Shown piece after piece: positions 1 through 8,578 of a stretch of 64,000 nt of DNA. The DNA lies in NCBI RefSeq assembly GCF_014205165.1, contig NZ_JACHMZ010000001.1, positions 3,950,501 to 4,014,500 of the forward strand, in the 5' to 3' direction. A program made the translations under genes and the position numbers. The notes under the pieces are model-generated. The model was not told the DNA's origin, did no database searches, and worked only from the letters and a program-made list of their open reading frames with translations. This stretch comes from Micromonospora carbonacea (GTDB lineage Bacteria; Actinomycetota; Actinomycetes; Mycobacteriales; Micromonosporaceae). Every line of letters starts with the position of its first letter. Within the stretch, counting starts at the first letter, position 1.

Positions 1-40
1 TGACGAACGGCATCGGCCCCGGCACGGACGGGACGTTCGG

Positions 41-1567
41 ATGACCCCTGCCCCCACTCCCCCGCGTCGCGCGCCGGGTTCCCTCGACGAGATCGAGGCG
101 CTGACCGCCGTGCGTCCCAGCGCGCGGCAGGTGGCGTGGCAGTCGATGGAGCTCTACGCCTTCGTCCACTTCGGCATGAACACGATGACCGACCGCGAGT
201 GGGGCCTCGGCGACGAGGACCCGGCCCTGTTCGATCCGGCCGAGCTCGACGTCGACCAGTGGATGACGGCGTTCGCGGCGGCGGAGATGACCGGCGTGAT
301 CCTCACCGCCAAGCACCACGACGGCTTCTGCCTGTGGCCCTCGCGGGTCACGACGCGCTCCGTCGCCGCCTCGCCGTGGCGCGACGGGCGGGGCGACCTC
401 GTGCGGCTCGTGGCGGATGCGGCGCGGCGGCACGGTCTGCGGTTCGGCGTCTACCTCTCGCCCTGGGACCGCGGCGAGGCCACGTACGGCTCGGGGAGGG
501 CGTACGACGATTTCTTCGTCGCCCAGTTGGAGGAGTTGCTGTCGGGCTACGGCGAGGTCTTCTCCGTGTGGTTCGACGGCGCCAACGGAAACGGCCCCGA
601 CGGCCCGCACCAGGACTACGACTGGGAGCGGTACTACGCCGTCGTCCGGCGGCGGCAACCCGGGGCGGTGATCTCGGTCTGCGGGCCGGACGTGCGGTGG
701 TGCGGCAACGAGGCCGGGCACACCCGGGCGGACGAGTGGAGCGTCGTGCCCGCCGGGCTGCGCGATGCCGAGCGCATCGCCGAGGGCTCCCAGCACGTCG
801 ACGACGGCGTCTTCTCCCGCCTCGTGCGCAGCGACGGGGAGGACCTGGGCAGCCGGGCGGCTCTCGCGGGCCGCCTCGACGATCTCGTGTGGTATCCGGC
901 CGAGGTCAACACGTCCATCAGGCCGGGGTGGTTCCACCACCGGCGCGAGGACGACGCGGTCCGCTGCGCCGACGAGCTGTTCGCGCTGTGGCGCGCGGCC
1001 GTCGGCGGCAACGCCTGCCTGCTGCTCAACGTGCCGCCCGACTCCCGTGGCCTCGTGGCCGACCCCGACGTGGCGGCCCTGACGGGTCTGGGCGAGCGCA
1101 TCCGTGCGTTCCGGGGCGCGGTGCTGGCGGCCGACGTCGCGCTGTCCTCCGGGGCGGTGCGTCCGGCCGCCGGCGGGCCGGCGGGCGACCCGGCCGCGCT
1201 CGCGCGACTGGCGGCGGGCGCGGCGGCGGGCTGCGTGTGGCGACCGGCGGCGTCCGACGGGCTGCCGGCCGTCTCGGTCGTCCTGCCCGCCCCCACCGAG
1301 GTCGCCGCCGTGGTCGTCGGCGAGGACATCACGTACGGGCAGCGGCTGGAACGGATCGTCGTGACCGCCGTGGCCGACGGGCGCGAGGAGGTGCTGGCCG
1401 AGGCGGGTGCGGTCGGCTACCGGCGCATCCTGCGCTTCGCCCCGCGCGTCGTGAGCGAGGTGCGGGTGCGGATCGAGGCGTCCCGGGGCCTGCCGGCGAT
1501 CCGCACGGTCGCGGTGGTCGCGGCGGGCGGCGGGTGGCTGCCACGAGACCGAGGAGTCGCCGGATGA
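41..1567 (+). CDS. GH29 alpha-L-fucosidase, cytoplasmic
   Basis: Predicted exo-fucosidase (508 aa) removing terminal alpha-L-fucose from plant or host glycans. The N-terminal two thirds is a GH29 TIM barrel: AFVHFGMNT near residue 40, the paired histidines of AKHHDGFCLW at 92-93, and VWFDGANG, whose Asp179 is the expected catalytic nucleophile. The C-terminal ~150 residues form a beta-rich domain, as in other GH29 enzymes. There is no signal peptide, so it should act on imported oligosaccharides. Its stop overlaps the next gene's start (ATGA, 1564-1567), so the pair is translationally coupled. The ribosome binding site before the ATG is weak. A TGA at positions 1-3 may be the stop of an upstream gene in the same operon. 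The family is clear; the exact linkage is not. Confidence 0.9.
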   Translation: MTPAPTPPRRAPGSLDEIEALTAVRPSARQVAWQSMELYAFVHFGMNTMTDREWGLGDEDPALFDPAELDVDQWMTAFAAAEMTGVILTAKHHDGFCLWPSRVTTRSVAASPWRDGRGDLVRLVADAARRHGLRFGVYLSPWDRGEATYGSGRAYDDFFVAQLEELLSGYGEVFSVWFDGANGNGPDGPHQDYDWERYYAVVRRRQPGAVISVCGPDVRWCGNEAGHTRADEWSVVPAGLRDAERIAEGSQHVDDGVFSRLVRSDGEDLGSRAALAGRLDDLVWYPAEVNTSIRPGWFHHRREDDAVRCADELFALWRAAVGGNACLLLNVPPDSRGLVADPDVAALTGLGERIRAFRGAVLAADVALSSGAVRPAAGGPAGDPAALARLAAGAAAGCVWRPAASDGLPAVSVVLPAPTEVAAVVVGEDITYGQRLERIVVTAVADGREEVLAEAGAVGYRRILRFAPRVVSEVRVRIEASRGLPAIRTVAVVAAGGGWLPRDRGVAG

Positions 1568-3570
1568 GCTGGTCGCACGTCGACGACGCCTGGCCCACGA
1601 GGGGCCTGAGCTACGGGGCCGACTACAACCCCGAGCAGTGGGACAGGGCGACCTGGGCCGAGGACGTGCGGCTGATGACGCGGGCCGGCGTCAACCTCGT
1701 CTCGCTCGGCATCTTCTCGTGGGGGCTGGTCGAGGTCGCGGACGGGGAGTTCGACTGGGGCTGGCTGGACGAGGTCGTCGACCTCCTGGCCGAGGGCGGC
1801 ATCGCCATCGACCTCGCCACGCCGACCGCCGCGCCCCCGGGCTGGTTGCTGGCGGCGCACCCCGAGATCCGCCCCGTCGACCACGACATGCGGCCGCACT
1901 GGCCCGGCGCCCGCCTCGGTTGGTGCCCGAGCAGCCCGGTGTTCCGGGAGTACGCGCTGCGCGTCGTCCGCGCCCTCGCCGACCGCTACGGGCACCGGGA
2001 CCACGTCGTGATGTGGCACGTCAGCAACGAGCTGGGCGGCGGCAACGGCCGCTGCTACTGCGACGTGTCGGCGGAGGCGTTCCGCGGCTGGCTCCGGCGC
2101 AGGTACGGCACGCTCGACGCGCTGAACGACGCGTGGGGCGCCGCCTTCTGGGGCCACACGTACCGCGACTTCGCCCATGTCGTGCCGCCGCGCGGCAACA
2201 ACGCGAAGAACCCCTCGCTCGTGCTCGACTTCGACCGCTTCTCCTCCGACGAGTTGCTCGCGCACTATCTCGCCGAGCGCGCGGTGCTCAAGGCCGTCAC
2301 CCCGCAGCTTCCCGTCACCACGAACTTCATGGTGGGCGCCGAGCCCGACGTCGTGGACTACCCGCGCTGGGCGGCGCACATGGACATCGTCGCCAACGAC
2401 CACTACACCCGCTCCGCCGACCCGGTCCCCGAGCAGGACGTCGCCTTCTCCGGCGACCGGATGCGGGCGATGACGACGCAGCGCCGGCCGTGGCTGCTCA
2501 TGGAGCACTCGACCAGCGCGGTGAGCTGGCAGCCGCGCAACCGGGCCAAGGCGCGGGGGGAGCTGATCCGCAACAGCCTGAGCCACGTGGGCCACGGCGC
2601 CGACGGGGTGATGTTCTTCCAGTGGCGCGCCTCGCGGGCCGGCGCGGAGCAGTTCCACTCGGCGATGGTCCCGCATGCCGGCGAGGACACCGAACTCTAC
2701 CGCGACGTGTGCCGGCTGGGCGCGTACCTGCGCAGTCTCGCCCCGGTCCTGGGCTCGCGCGCTCCCCGGGCCCGGGTCGGCATCCTCTTCGACGACGAGG
2801 CGGGCTGGGCGATGGCGAAGGGGGTCAAGCCGAACAACCACCTCGACTACGGCCGCCTCGTCCGCGACTGGCACCACGCGTTCTGGCGGCTGAACGCGAG
2901 CATCGAGGTGCTCCCGCCGTGGGCCGACCTCGCCGGGCACGAGGTGCTGGTGGTGCCGGCGCTGTTCCTGACCGGCGACGACACGGCGGCGCGGGTGGCC
3001 GCCTTCGCCGGGGCGGGCGGCACGGTCGTGGTGAGCTTCCTGTCGGGGATCGTGGACGAGAACGACCAGGTGCGGCTGGGCGGCTACCCGGGCGCGTTCC
3101 GTGACCTCCTCGGTGTCCGGTGTGAGGAGTTCCGTCCGTTGCAGGAGGGCGAGACGTTCACCCTCGACAACGGCTGGCGCGGCACGGAGTGGACGGAGCT
3201 CCTCCGGGTCGGCGAGGCGGAGGTGCTGGCCGGATACTCCGGGGGGCAGCTCGACGGCCGTCCCGCGGTCACGTCGCGTCCGCTGCCGGGCGGGGGCCGC
3301 GCGGTGTACGTCTCCGCCGGCCTCGACGGCGACTCGCTGCTCGCCCTCGCGCGTTCGTTGGTGGCCGCCCCCACCGGCGTGCCGGCCGGGGTGGAGGTGC
3401 TGGTGCGGCGCAACGACGACGAGGTCTTCACCTTCTTCGTCAACCACGCCGACACGGATGCCGTCGTCGCGGTCACGGGCCGGGAGATGCTCACCGACCG
3501 ACCCGTCGGCGGAGAGTTGCACCTGCCGGCCGGCGAGGTGCGGGTGGTCAGATCGGCCCGCCTGGGCTGA
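1564..3570 (+). CDS. GH42 beta-galactosidase
   Basis: Cytoplasmic beta-galactosidase (668 aa) with the standard three-part GH42 architecture: catalytic barrel, trimerisation domain (from about residue 390) and C-terminal beta domain. The opening motif YGADYNPEQW is diagnostic. The expected acid/base is Glu156 in HVSNELGG and the expected nucleophile is Glu314 in LLMEHSTS. The start is placed at the ATG overlapping the GH29 stop because YGADYNPEQW then falls at the usual distance from the N-terminus; the open frame extends upstream only by chance. With the fucosidase it would trim galactose- and fucose-decorated oligosaccharides such as xyloglucan side chains; that substrate is inferred. No transporter or regulator for the pair lies in the window. 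Confidence 0.93.
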   Translation: MSWSHVDDAWPTRGLSYGADYNPEQWDRATWAEDVRLMTRAGVNLVSLGIFSWGLVEVADGEFDWGWLDEVVDLLAEGGIAIDLATPTAAPPGWLLAAHPEIRPVDHDMRPHWPGARLGWCPSSPVFREYALRVVRALADRYGHRDHVVMWHVSNELGGGNGRCYCDVSAEAFRGWLRRRYGTLDALNDAWGAAFWGHTYRDFAHVVPPRGNNAKNPSLVLDFDRFSSDELLAHYLAERAVLKAVTPQLPVTTNFMVGAEPDVVDYPRWAAHMDIVANDHYTRSADPVPEQDVAFSGDRMRAMTTQRRPWLLMEHSTSAVSWQPRNRAKARGELIRNSLSHVGHGADGVMFFQWRASRAGAEQFHSAMVPHAGEDTELYRDVCRLGAYLRSLAPVLGSRAPRARVGILFDDEAGWAMAKGVKPNNHLDYGRLVRDWHHAFWRLNASIEVLPPWADLAGHEVLVVPALFLTGDDTAARVAAFAGAGGTVVVSFLSGIVDENDQVRLGGYPGAFRDLLGVRCEEFRPLQEGETFTLDNGWRGTEWTELLRVGEAEVLAGYSGGQLDGRPAVTSRPLPGGGRAVYVSAGLDGDSLLALARSLVAAPTGVPAGVEVLVRRNDDEVFTFFVNHADTDAVVAVTGREMLTDRPVGGELHLPAGEVRVVRSARLG

Positions 3571-3909
3571 CGACCGGGAACGGAACGTGACCCCATTGGC
3601 GGCAGACGATCGACAACAGCTCCTTTGCTTGCCCGTGTGAGCGGTCACATGTTAACTTTCCCGAGGAGCTACCGGGCTGCTCCAACCAGCTTATCGGGAT
3701 CCCCGTCGGCCTCGGAGCGATGCGCATTACCGCATCGAGCCGCGGCCATTGGGGAATTCCGTGCAGCGCTGAAGACAGGTCGCATTACCGCCCCGTAATC
3801 GCAGGTGACCGCCACCAAGATGTCACCAGTGCACACCTCATGCCTGCCGAATGGCCTATCAATTGGCAGGCGGCACGACGACGTCCACCGTCCCGAAGAT
3901 GGAGAGTCA
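3571..3909. promoter_or_regulatory. Intergenic region before the GH27 gene, with repeats
   Basis: 339 bp without a convincing gene. It is less GC-rich than its surroundings. It contains the inverted repeat TGTGA-GCGG-TCACA at 3636-3649, a pair of direct repeats CGCATTACCGC at 3723-3733 and 3781-3791 (58 bp apart), and ATTAC-n6-GTAAT at 3784-3799 overlapping the second copy. These are candidate regulator sites for the secreted alpha-galactosidase. Which protein binds them is unknown. A GGAG at 3901 precedes the GH27 start. Confidence 0.4.
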
Positions 3910-5562
3910 ATGCGCGCACGTACGAGATGGTTCGCCGCCCTTGGCGTCGCACTCCTGGGAGCAGTCGGATTGACCGTGGTCGACACGGTTGCCGCCCCGC
4001 AACCAGCTCAGGCATTGGAGAACGGGGTGGGCCGCACCCCGCCGATGGGCTGGAACAGCTGGAACACGTTCTACTGCAACATCAACGAGGCGCTGATCCG
4101 GCAGATGGCCGACGCCATCGTCAGCACCGGGATGCGGGACGCCGGCTACCAGTACGTCGTCGTGGACGACTGCTGGATGAACCCCAACCGCGACTCGGCC
4201 GGCAACCTCCAGGGCGACCCGACGCGGTTCCCCAGCGGCATGAAGGCCCTGGGTGACTACATCCACAGCAAGGGCCTCAAGTTCGGCATCTACCAGGCCC
4301 CGCTGGACAAGACCTGCGCCCAGTACTTCAACTCCTACCCCGGGGCCACCGGCGCGATGGGCCACGAAGCCCAGGACGCCCGCCAGTTCGCCGCCTGGGG
4401 CGTCGACTATCTCAAGTACGACTGGTGCTCCCCCACCGGCACCATCAACGAGCAGGTCAACCGGTTCGCCATCATGCGCGACGCGCTCGCCGCCACCGGT
4501 CGCCCGATCCTCTACAGCATCAACTCCAACAGCATCCACGAGAAGACCGGCCCCATGCGCAACTGGGGTGACGTCGCCAACATCTGGCGCACCACCGAGG
4601 ACATCACCAACGCCTGGGACACCGGCCAGACCAACGGCTACCCGATGGGCATCCAGAACATCATCAACGTCACCGTGCCACTGGCCGGTTACGCGCGTCC
4701 GGGCGCGTTCAACGACCCCGACATGATGGAGGTCGGCCGGGGCGGCATGACCGACACCGAGATGCGCAGCCACTTCGCGATGTGGGCGATGATGGCCTCG
4801 CCGCTGATCGCCGGCAACGACATCCGCAACATGAACAGCGCCACGCAGACCATCCTCAAGAACGCCAACCTCATCGCGATCAACCAGGACACCCTCGGCC
4901 TCCAGGCCACCCAGGTCTCCAACGACGGCACCCGCCGGGTGCTCGCCAAGCGGCTCGCCAACGGCGACGTGGCCGTCGCCCTGTTCAACCAGGGCGGCTC
5001 CACCACCACCATCTCCACCACCGCCGCCGCGATCGGCAAGTCCGGCTCCTCGTTCACCCTGCGCGACGCCTGGACGAACGGCACCTCCACCACCACGGGC
5101 GCCATCTCCGCCAGCGTCCCGGCCCACGGCACGGTCGTCTATCGGGTCAGCGGCGGCGGCACCACCACCCCGCCGCCCACCACCACGTTCCGGCTGCGCA
5201 GCGAGTCCAGCGGCCGGTGCCTGGACGTCGACAACGGCAACACGGCCAACGGCACGGGCACGCTGATCTGGGACTGCCACAGCAACGCCAACCAGCAGTT
5301 CACCCAGTCCGGCCAGGCCCTTCAGGTCCTCGGCAAGTGCCTGGAGCTGCCCACGAACGCCGTCGCCGGCACCCGCGCCCAGATCTGGGACTGCACCGGC
5401 GGCACCAACCAGCAGTGGACCTTCAACGGCAACGGCACCATCAGCAACGTGCGGTTCCCGTCGCTCTGCCTGGACGTCAACAACTCCGGCACGGCCAACG
5501 GCACCACCGTGCTCGCCTGGACCTGCCACACCGCCGCCAACCAGCGGTGGAGCCGGGCCTGA
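3910..5562 (+). CDS. Secreted GH27 alpha-galactosidase with ricin-type CBM13
   Basis: Secreted alpha-galactosidase, about 550 aa. A Sec signal (MRARTRWF, a hydrophobic core, then a likely cut after AQA near residue 36) leads into the GH27 barrel, whose entry motif is RTPPMGWNSWNTFYC. The nucleophile is expected at Asp171 in YLKYDWC, and the acid/base in the NDPDM motif at 269-273. A Gly/Thr/Pro linker (TTTPPPTTT) precedes a C-terminal ricin B-type lectin domain with three QxW-type repeats (NQQFT, NQQWTF, NQRWS). The ATG at 3910 is chosen over upstream frame extension because it starts the signal peptide and has GGAG upstream. The family removes alpha-1,6-galactose from galactomannan or raffinose-type sugars, and the lectin domain anchors it to polysaccharide. 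It is followed by a strong terminator. Confidence 0.94.
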   Translation: MRARTRWFAALGVALLGAVGLTVVDTVAAPQPAQALENGVGRTPPMGWNSWNTFYCNINEALIRQMADAIVSTGMRDAGYQYVVVDDCWMNPNRDSAGNLQGDPTRFPSGMKALGDYIHSKGLKFGIYQAPLDKTCAQYFNSYPGATGAMGHEAQDARQFAAWGVDYLKYDWCSPTGTINEQVNRFAIMRDALAATGRPILYSINSNSIHEKTGPMRNWGDVANIWRTTEDITNAWDTGQTNGYPMGIQNIINVTVPLAGYARPGAFNDPDMMEVGRGGMTDTEMRSHFAMWAMMASPLIAGNDIRNMNSATQTILKNANLIAINQDTLGLQATQVSNDGTRRVLAKRLANGDVAVALFNQGGSTTTISTTAAAIGKSGSSFTLRDAWTNGTSTTTGAISASVPAHGTVVYRVSGGGTTTPPPTTTFRLRSESSGRCLDVDNGNTANGTGTLIWDCHSNANQQFTQSGQALQVLGKCLELPTNAVAGTRAQIWDCTGGTNQQWTFNGNGTISNVRFPSLCLDVNNSGTANGTTVLAWTCHTAANQRWSRA

Positions 5563-5582
5563 CCTGACACACCACGCTCGAC

Positions 5583-5634
5583 CGGGCGCCCCGGCCGCCG
5601 CCGTCAGCAGACGGCCCGGCAGCCGGGGCGCCCG
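5583..5634. terminator. Hairpin terminator after GH27
   Basis: Perfect 13-bp stem: CGGGCGCCCCGGC at 5583-5595 pairs with 5622-5634, with a 26-nt loop. It lies 20 nt after the GH27 stop. There is no U-tract, as is common in actinomycetes. Confidence 0.7.
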
Positions 5635-5668
5635 CCTTCCCGTACGGGAATCCGGCACACTGGGCCGC

Positions 5669-6649
5669 ATGACCGGATCGCAGGCGCCGGTGGTGGAGAT
5701 GCTGTGGGAGGCGCGCGATCCGCACCGCGTGCTCGACGGAAGGTTCGGCTTCGGCGACGCGCAGTCGGCGGGCCGCTGGGTCGCCGACGTCCTGGACGAG
5801 CACTGGGGCGTACACGTCGACTCGTGCGAGCGGATCGTGCTGAGCGACGGCAACGCGCTGGCGTGGGTCGACACGCCGTCCGGTCGGCGGCTCGCGAAGT
5901 GGTCGGTGCTGCCCGGCCGTTTCCCGCGCCTGGCCGAGGTGGCCCGACTCACGAGTTGGCTCGACGGCCGGGGCCTGCCGGTCTCGGCGCCGGTTCCCAC
6001 CCGGGACGGCCGGCTCCAGGTCGAGGCCGACGGTGTCTCGCTGGGCCTGCAACGGGTGATCGAGGGCGATCTTCTCGACACCACCGACCCCGGTCAGGTG
6101 CGGGCGGCCGGAGCCGTCCTGGCCCGGCTCCAGGACGCGCTCGCCGCATACCCGCACGCCGAGCGGTTCACCACGCCCGCCGTGGCATCCCCACCGTTGA
6201 CACAGCAGATCACCGCATGGCTCGACACCCGCGCCGCGCCGCTGCCCGCGGCGGCCCGCGACGCGCTGCACGGACTGGTCGCCGGCGTGCCACCCGACCG
6301 GCTGCCGCGGCAACTCGTCCACTTAGACTTCCGCTCCGCCAACGTCCTGTGCGCCGACGGCAAGGTCGCGGCGGTCCTCGACTTCGAGGAAGCCCGGCAC
6401 GACCACCGGCTCGTCGACCTGGCCCGCGCGACGGTCCTGCTCGGCACCCGCTACCACGACTGGGGGCCGGTGCCGCCTGAGGTCCAGGCCCGGTTCCTCG
6501 CCGGCTACCAGTCCGTGCGCCCGCTGACCCCGGCGGAGTCGGGCTGGTGGGACGTCCTGCTGCTCTGGCAGGCCCTCGCGATGGTGCCGCCCGGCGAGGA
6601 CCCGACCGGGTGGGGACCGTCCGCGCTGAGCCTGCTGCCGCACCCCTGA
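5669..6649 (+). CDS. Aminoglycoside phosphotransferase-like kinase (APH fold)
   Basis: Protein of 326 aa with the APH/choline-kinase-like fold. The catalytic loop VHLDFRSANVL (HxDxxxxN, near residue 220) and the metal-binding VLDFEEA are both present, so it should be an active small-molecule or sugar kinase. The N-lobe has a lysine in RLAKWSVL where the ATP-binding lysine is expected. Members of this family phosphorylate aminoglycosides, homoserine, choline, thiamine or sugars, and the substrate cannot be read from sequence. It stands alone between the GH27 terminator and a gene-free stretch, so context does not help. ATG 5669 is used because it opens the conserved region. A drug-resistance role is possible but unsupported. 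Confidence 0.75.
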   Translation: MTGSQAPVVEMLWEARDPHRVLDGRFGFGDAQSAGRWVADVLDEHWGVHVDSCERIVLSDGNALAWVDTPSGRRLAKWSVLPGRFPRLAEVARLTSWLDGRGLPVSAPVPTRDGRLQVEADGVSLGLQRVIEGDLLDTTDPGQVRAAGAVLARLQDALAAYPHAERFTTPAVASPPLTQQITAWLDTRAAPLPAAARDALHGLVAGVPPDRLPRQLVHLDFRSANVLCADGKVAAVLDFEEARHDHRLVDLARATVLLGTRYHDWGPVPPEVQARFLAGYQSVRPLTPAESGWWDVLLLWQALAMVPPGEDPTGWGPSALSLLPHP

Positions 6650-7068
6650 GCACGGTCCGCTCTCGGCGAGCCGGGCCGGATCGGGTGTGGCGCACGATCA
6701 GTCGGCCGTGGGGACAAGATCGCGCTCGTTCGGGGGAAGAGGGGTGTCGCACCGCGGCGGAGGCCACTCGTTCCGCGATCGAGCACGATCTTCGACGCGG
6801 TCACGAATCAACGCTCGGCAGGGGCCGGACGCCGCATGGCAGGGGCTACAGGATCGCCGTCGGAGCAGGCCACACCGGCCCCCGCGACCCTACCGAAGGG
6901 TAGCCGCACCAGCGCTATCAGCTACCTCCCAGGCTGGGTTGGTACGTTCCCCGGCGCAGCGGCTTCCACCATGGACGCCGCTGAATCCGTTGTGGCACAA
7001 GGGTTTCCGGTGCAGGTTCCACCGAATCCGGGTGGCGCGCATGGTGACTGTCAAGGGAGACGCTCGGA
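6650..7068. other. Gene-poor intergenic stretch
   Basis: About 420 bp between the kinase and the Spo0M-like gene. Short open frames here lack ribosome binding sites and actinomycete codon bias. Apart from a GGGAGA at about 7050-7055 that can serve the next gene I see no repeat, hairpin or RNA gene. Confidence 0.5.
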
Positions 7069-8163
7069 GTGTTCAAGAAGATGCTAGGCGCGTTCGGGGT
7101 GGGTGGCCCCAGCGTCGACACCGTCCTGTCCAACCCGAACACCCGCCCGGGTTTGTTGCTCGGCGGCCAGGTGAACCTGACCGGCGGCAGTCACGACGTG
7201 GAGATCGACCACATCACCGTCGGCCTGGTCACCCGGGTGGAGGTCGACGGCGCGGAGGAGGAGTACGACGCGCTCGTCGAGTTCCATCGCGTCCAGGTCG
7301 CCGGGGGCCTGCACCTGCGGGAGGGGCAGCACCTCTCCCTGCCGTTCCAGGTGGCGATGCCGTGGGAGACCCCGGTGACCGACCTGTACGGGCAGCACCT
7401 GCACGGCATGACGATGGGCCTGCGCACCGAGGTGGCCGTCCGCGGCGCGGTCGACAAGGGCGACCTCGACCCGGTGTACGTGCACCCGCTGCCGGCGCAG
7501 GAGCGCATCCTGGAGGCGTTCGGCCGGCTCGGCTTCCAGTTCAAGGCCGCCGACCTCGAACGCGGGCACATCTCCGGGCTGCACCAGACGCTGCCCTTCT
7601 ACCAGGAGATCGAGTACTTCGCGGCCCCGCAGTACGCCCACGCCGTCAACGAGGTCGAGCTGACCTTCGTCGCCAACGAGCACGGCGTCGACGTCGTGCT
7701 GGAGTTCGACAAGCGCGGCGGCCTGTTCGGTGGCGGCCACGACTCGTACGGCCGCCATCACGTCGCCCACGGCGGCGCCGAGCACGGCGACTGGGCCGCG
7801 CAGGTCGACGCCTGGGTCCGCCAGGTCCTCGACGGCCACCAGAGCCTGCACGCCGGCCACGGCTACGCCCCGCCCGTCCAGGGCTACGGCGCTCCCGGCT
7901 ACCCGCCGCCGCCCCCGCCGCCCGGCTACGGCCAGCCCGCCTACGGCGCACCGGGTTACGGCCAGCCCGCCTACGGCGCGCCGGGCTACGGGCACCCCGG
8001 GGGCCACCACAAGGACGAGCACCACGAGCGGCACGACGGGCCCGGCATGGGCGGCGTCGTCGCGGGGGTGGTCGGCGGCGCGGCGCTCGGCTTCGCCGGC
8101 GGGATGATCGCCGACGAGGTCTTCGGCGACGACGAGGACGAGGGCGGCGACGAGGCGGAGTGA
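7069..8163 (+). CDS. Spo0M-like sporulation-control protein with GYGQPAYGAP repeats
   Basis: Protein of 364 aa. Residues 1-~250 match the Spo0M (arrestin-like) family: FKKMLGAFGVG, LGGQVNLTGGSHDVEIDHI, then HLREGQHLSLPFQVAMPWETPVT and the C-terminal lobe with EFDKRGGLFGG. After that comes a Pro/Gly/Tyr-rich tail with two exact ten-residue repeats (GYGQPAYGAP), a His-rich patch and an acidic C-terminus (DDEDEGGDEAE). A Gly/Ala-rich hydrophobic stretch (VVAGVVGGAALGFAGGMIA) just before the acidic end looks like a glycine-zipper membrane element. The GTG start at 7069 is followed by the conserved FKKML. In Bacillus Spo0M affects sporulation; here a role in development or envelope is inferred. 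Confidence 0.85.
   Translation: MFKKMLGAFGVGGPSVDTVLSNPNTRPGLLLGGQVNLTGGSHDVEIDHITVGLVTRVEVDGAEEEYDALVEFHRVQVAGGLHLREGQHLSLPFQVAMPWETPVTDLYGQHLHGMTMGLRTEVAVRGAVDKGDLDPVYVHPLPAQERILEAFGRLGFQFKAADLERGHISGLHQTLPFYQEIEYFAAPQYAHAVNEVELTFVANEHGVDVVLEFDKRGGLFGGGHDSYGRHHVAHGGAEHGDWAAQVDAWVRQVLDGHQSLHAGHGYAPPVQGYGAPGYPPPPPPPGYGQPAYGAPGYGQPAYGAPGYGHPGGHHKDEHHERHDGPGMGGVVAGVVGGAALGFAGGMIADEVFGDDEDEGGDEAE
7921..7995 (+). repeat. 30-bp in-frame tandem repeat
   Basis: Two 30-bp units (7921-7950 and 7951-7980) differ at a few wobble positions and are followed by a partial third unit. They encode GYGQPAYGAP-type repeats in the tail of the Spo0M-like protein. Low-complexity PGYG tails of this kind are common in actinomycete membrane-associated proteins. 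Confidence 0.8.
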
Positions 8164-8229
8164 GCCGCCGGCGGTCCCATGTGGATCCGCGCGCCGCTTC
8201 ATGATCTAATTTGTCAGGTTTGTTCGCAT

Positions 8230-8250
8230 CCGGCCGGATTGTCCGGCCGG
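8230..8250 (+). promoter_or_regulatory. Leader hairpin before the small HhH-like gene
   Basis: Perfect inverted repeat CCGGCCGG (8230-8237 and 8243-8250) with a 5-nt loop, ending 6 nt before the AAGGAG ribosome binding site at about 8257-8262. It could be a protein-binding site or an RNA hairpin affecting translation. No partner is known. Confidence 0.4.
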
Positions 8251-8268
8251 TGTTCCGAAGGAGTGTGC

Positions 8269-8493
8269 ATGCCCGTCACCGCCGACCTCACCAAGCTGGT
8301 CGACAAGGCCTACCAGGACAAGACCCTCACCGAGATCGTCGACGCCCCGGTGTCCGCCCTCGCCGGGGTCAGCGACGGCGACGCGAAGCTGCTCAAGGAC
8401 GCCTTCAACATCACCACCGTCGGCGACCTCGGCCGCAACCCCTACTTCCGCACCGCCAACGCCCTGGTCGCGCTGACCGGCACCGCGAAGTAG
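8269..8493 (+). CDS. Small protein of unknown function, HhH-like
   Basis: 74-residue soluble protein with a strong AAGGAG upstream and no signal or membrane segment. The sequence ALAGVSDGDAKLLKDAFNITTV, followed by GDLGRN, resembles helix-hairpin-helix modules (as in DUF4332-like proteins) in which a helix is followed by 'gvs..ga..Lk.agi.Tv.dL'. HhH units usually contact DNA or other proteins, but this is a weak resemblance and no partner is evident. It reads away from the Spo0M-like gene by about 105 bp and ends at a strong bidirectional terminator, so it is probably its own transcript. Confidence 0.65.
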   Translation: MPVTADLTKLVDKAYQDKTLTEIVDAPVSALAGVSDGDAKLLKDAFNITTVGDLGRNPYFRTANALVALTGTAK

Positions 8494-8500
8494 CGCCACG

Positions 8501-8548
8501 ACGGGTGCCCGGCGACCGAGGACGATCCGCGGCGCGCCGGGCACCCGT
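8501..8548. terminator. Bidirectional hairpin terminator
   Basis: Perfect 14-bp stem: ACGGGTGCCCGGCG at 8501-8514 pairs with 8535-8548. It sits between the convergent small HhH-like gene and the response-regulator gene and can serve both. Confidence 0.75.
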
Positions 8549-8578
8549 CCGTCTCGCCGTCGCCCGGGGCCGCCACGC

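Noticed and set aside
1417..3648. Long open frame on the minus strand opposite the fucosidase/galactosidase genes
   Set aside because: High-GC antisense artefact; the plus strand has clear GH29 and GH42 motifs, while this frame has low-complexity Arg/Gly/Val-rich sequence.
3636..3649. A CRP or lac operator match
   Set aside because: TGTGA/TCACA has a 4-bp rather than 6-bp spacer, and no CRP-type regulator is linked; kept only as an unassigned repeat.
5669..6649. Aminoglycoside-resistance gene
   Set aside because: The kinase fold is clear, but many APH-like proteins act on other substrates and nothing nearby indicates resistance.
6687..8204. Plus-strand frame overlapping the Spo0M-like gene
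   Set aside because: Arg/Pro-rich shadow; the true frame has the Spo0M motifs and its own GTG start.
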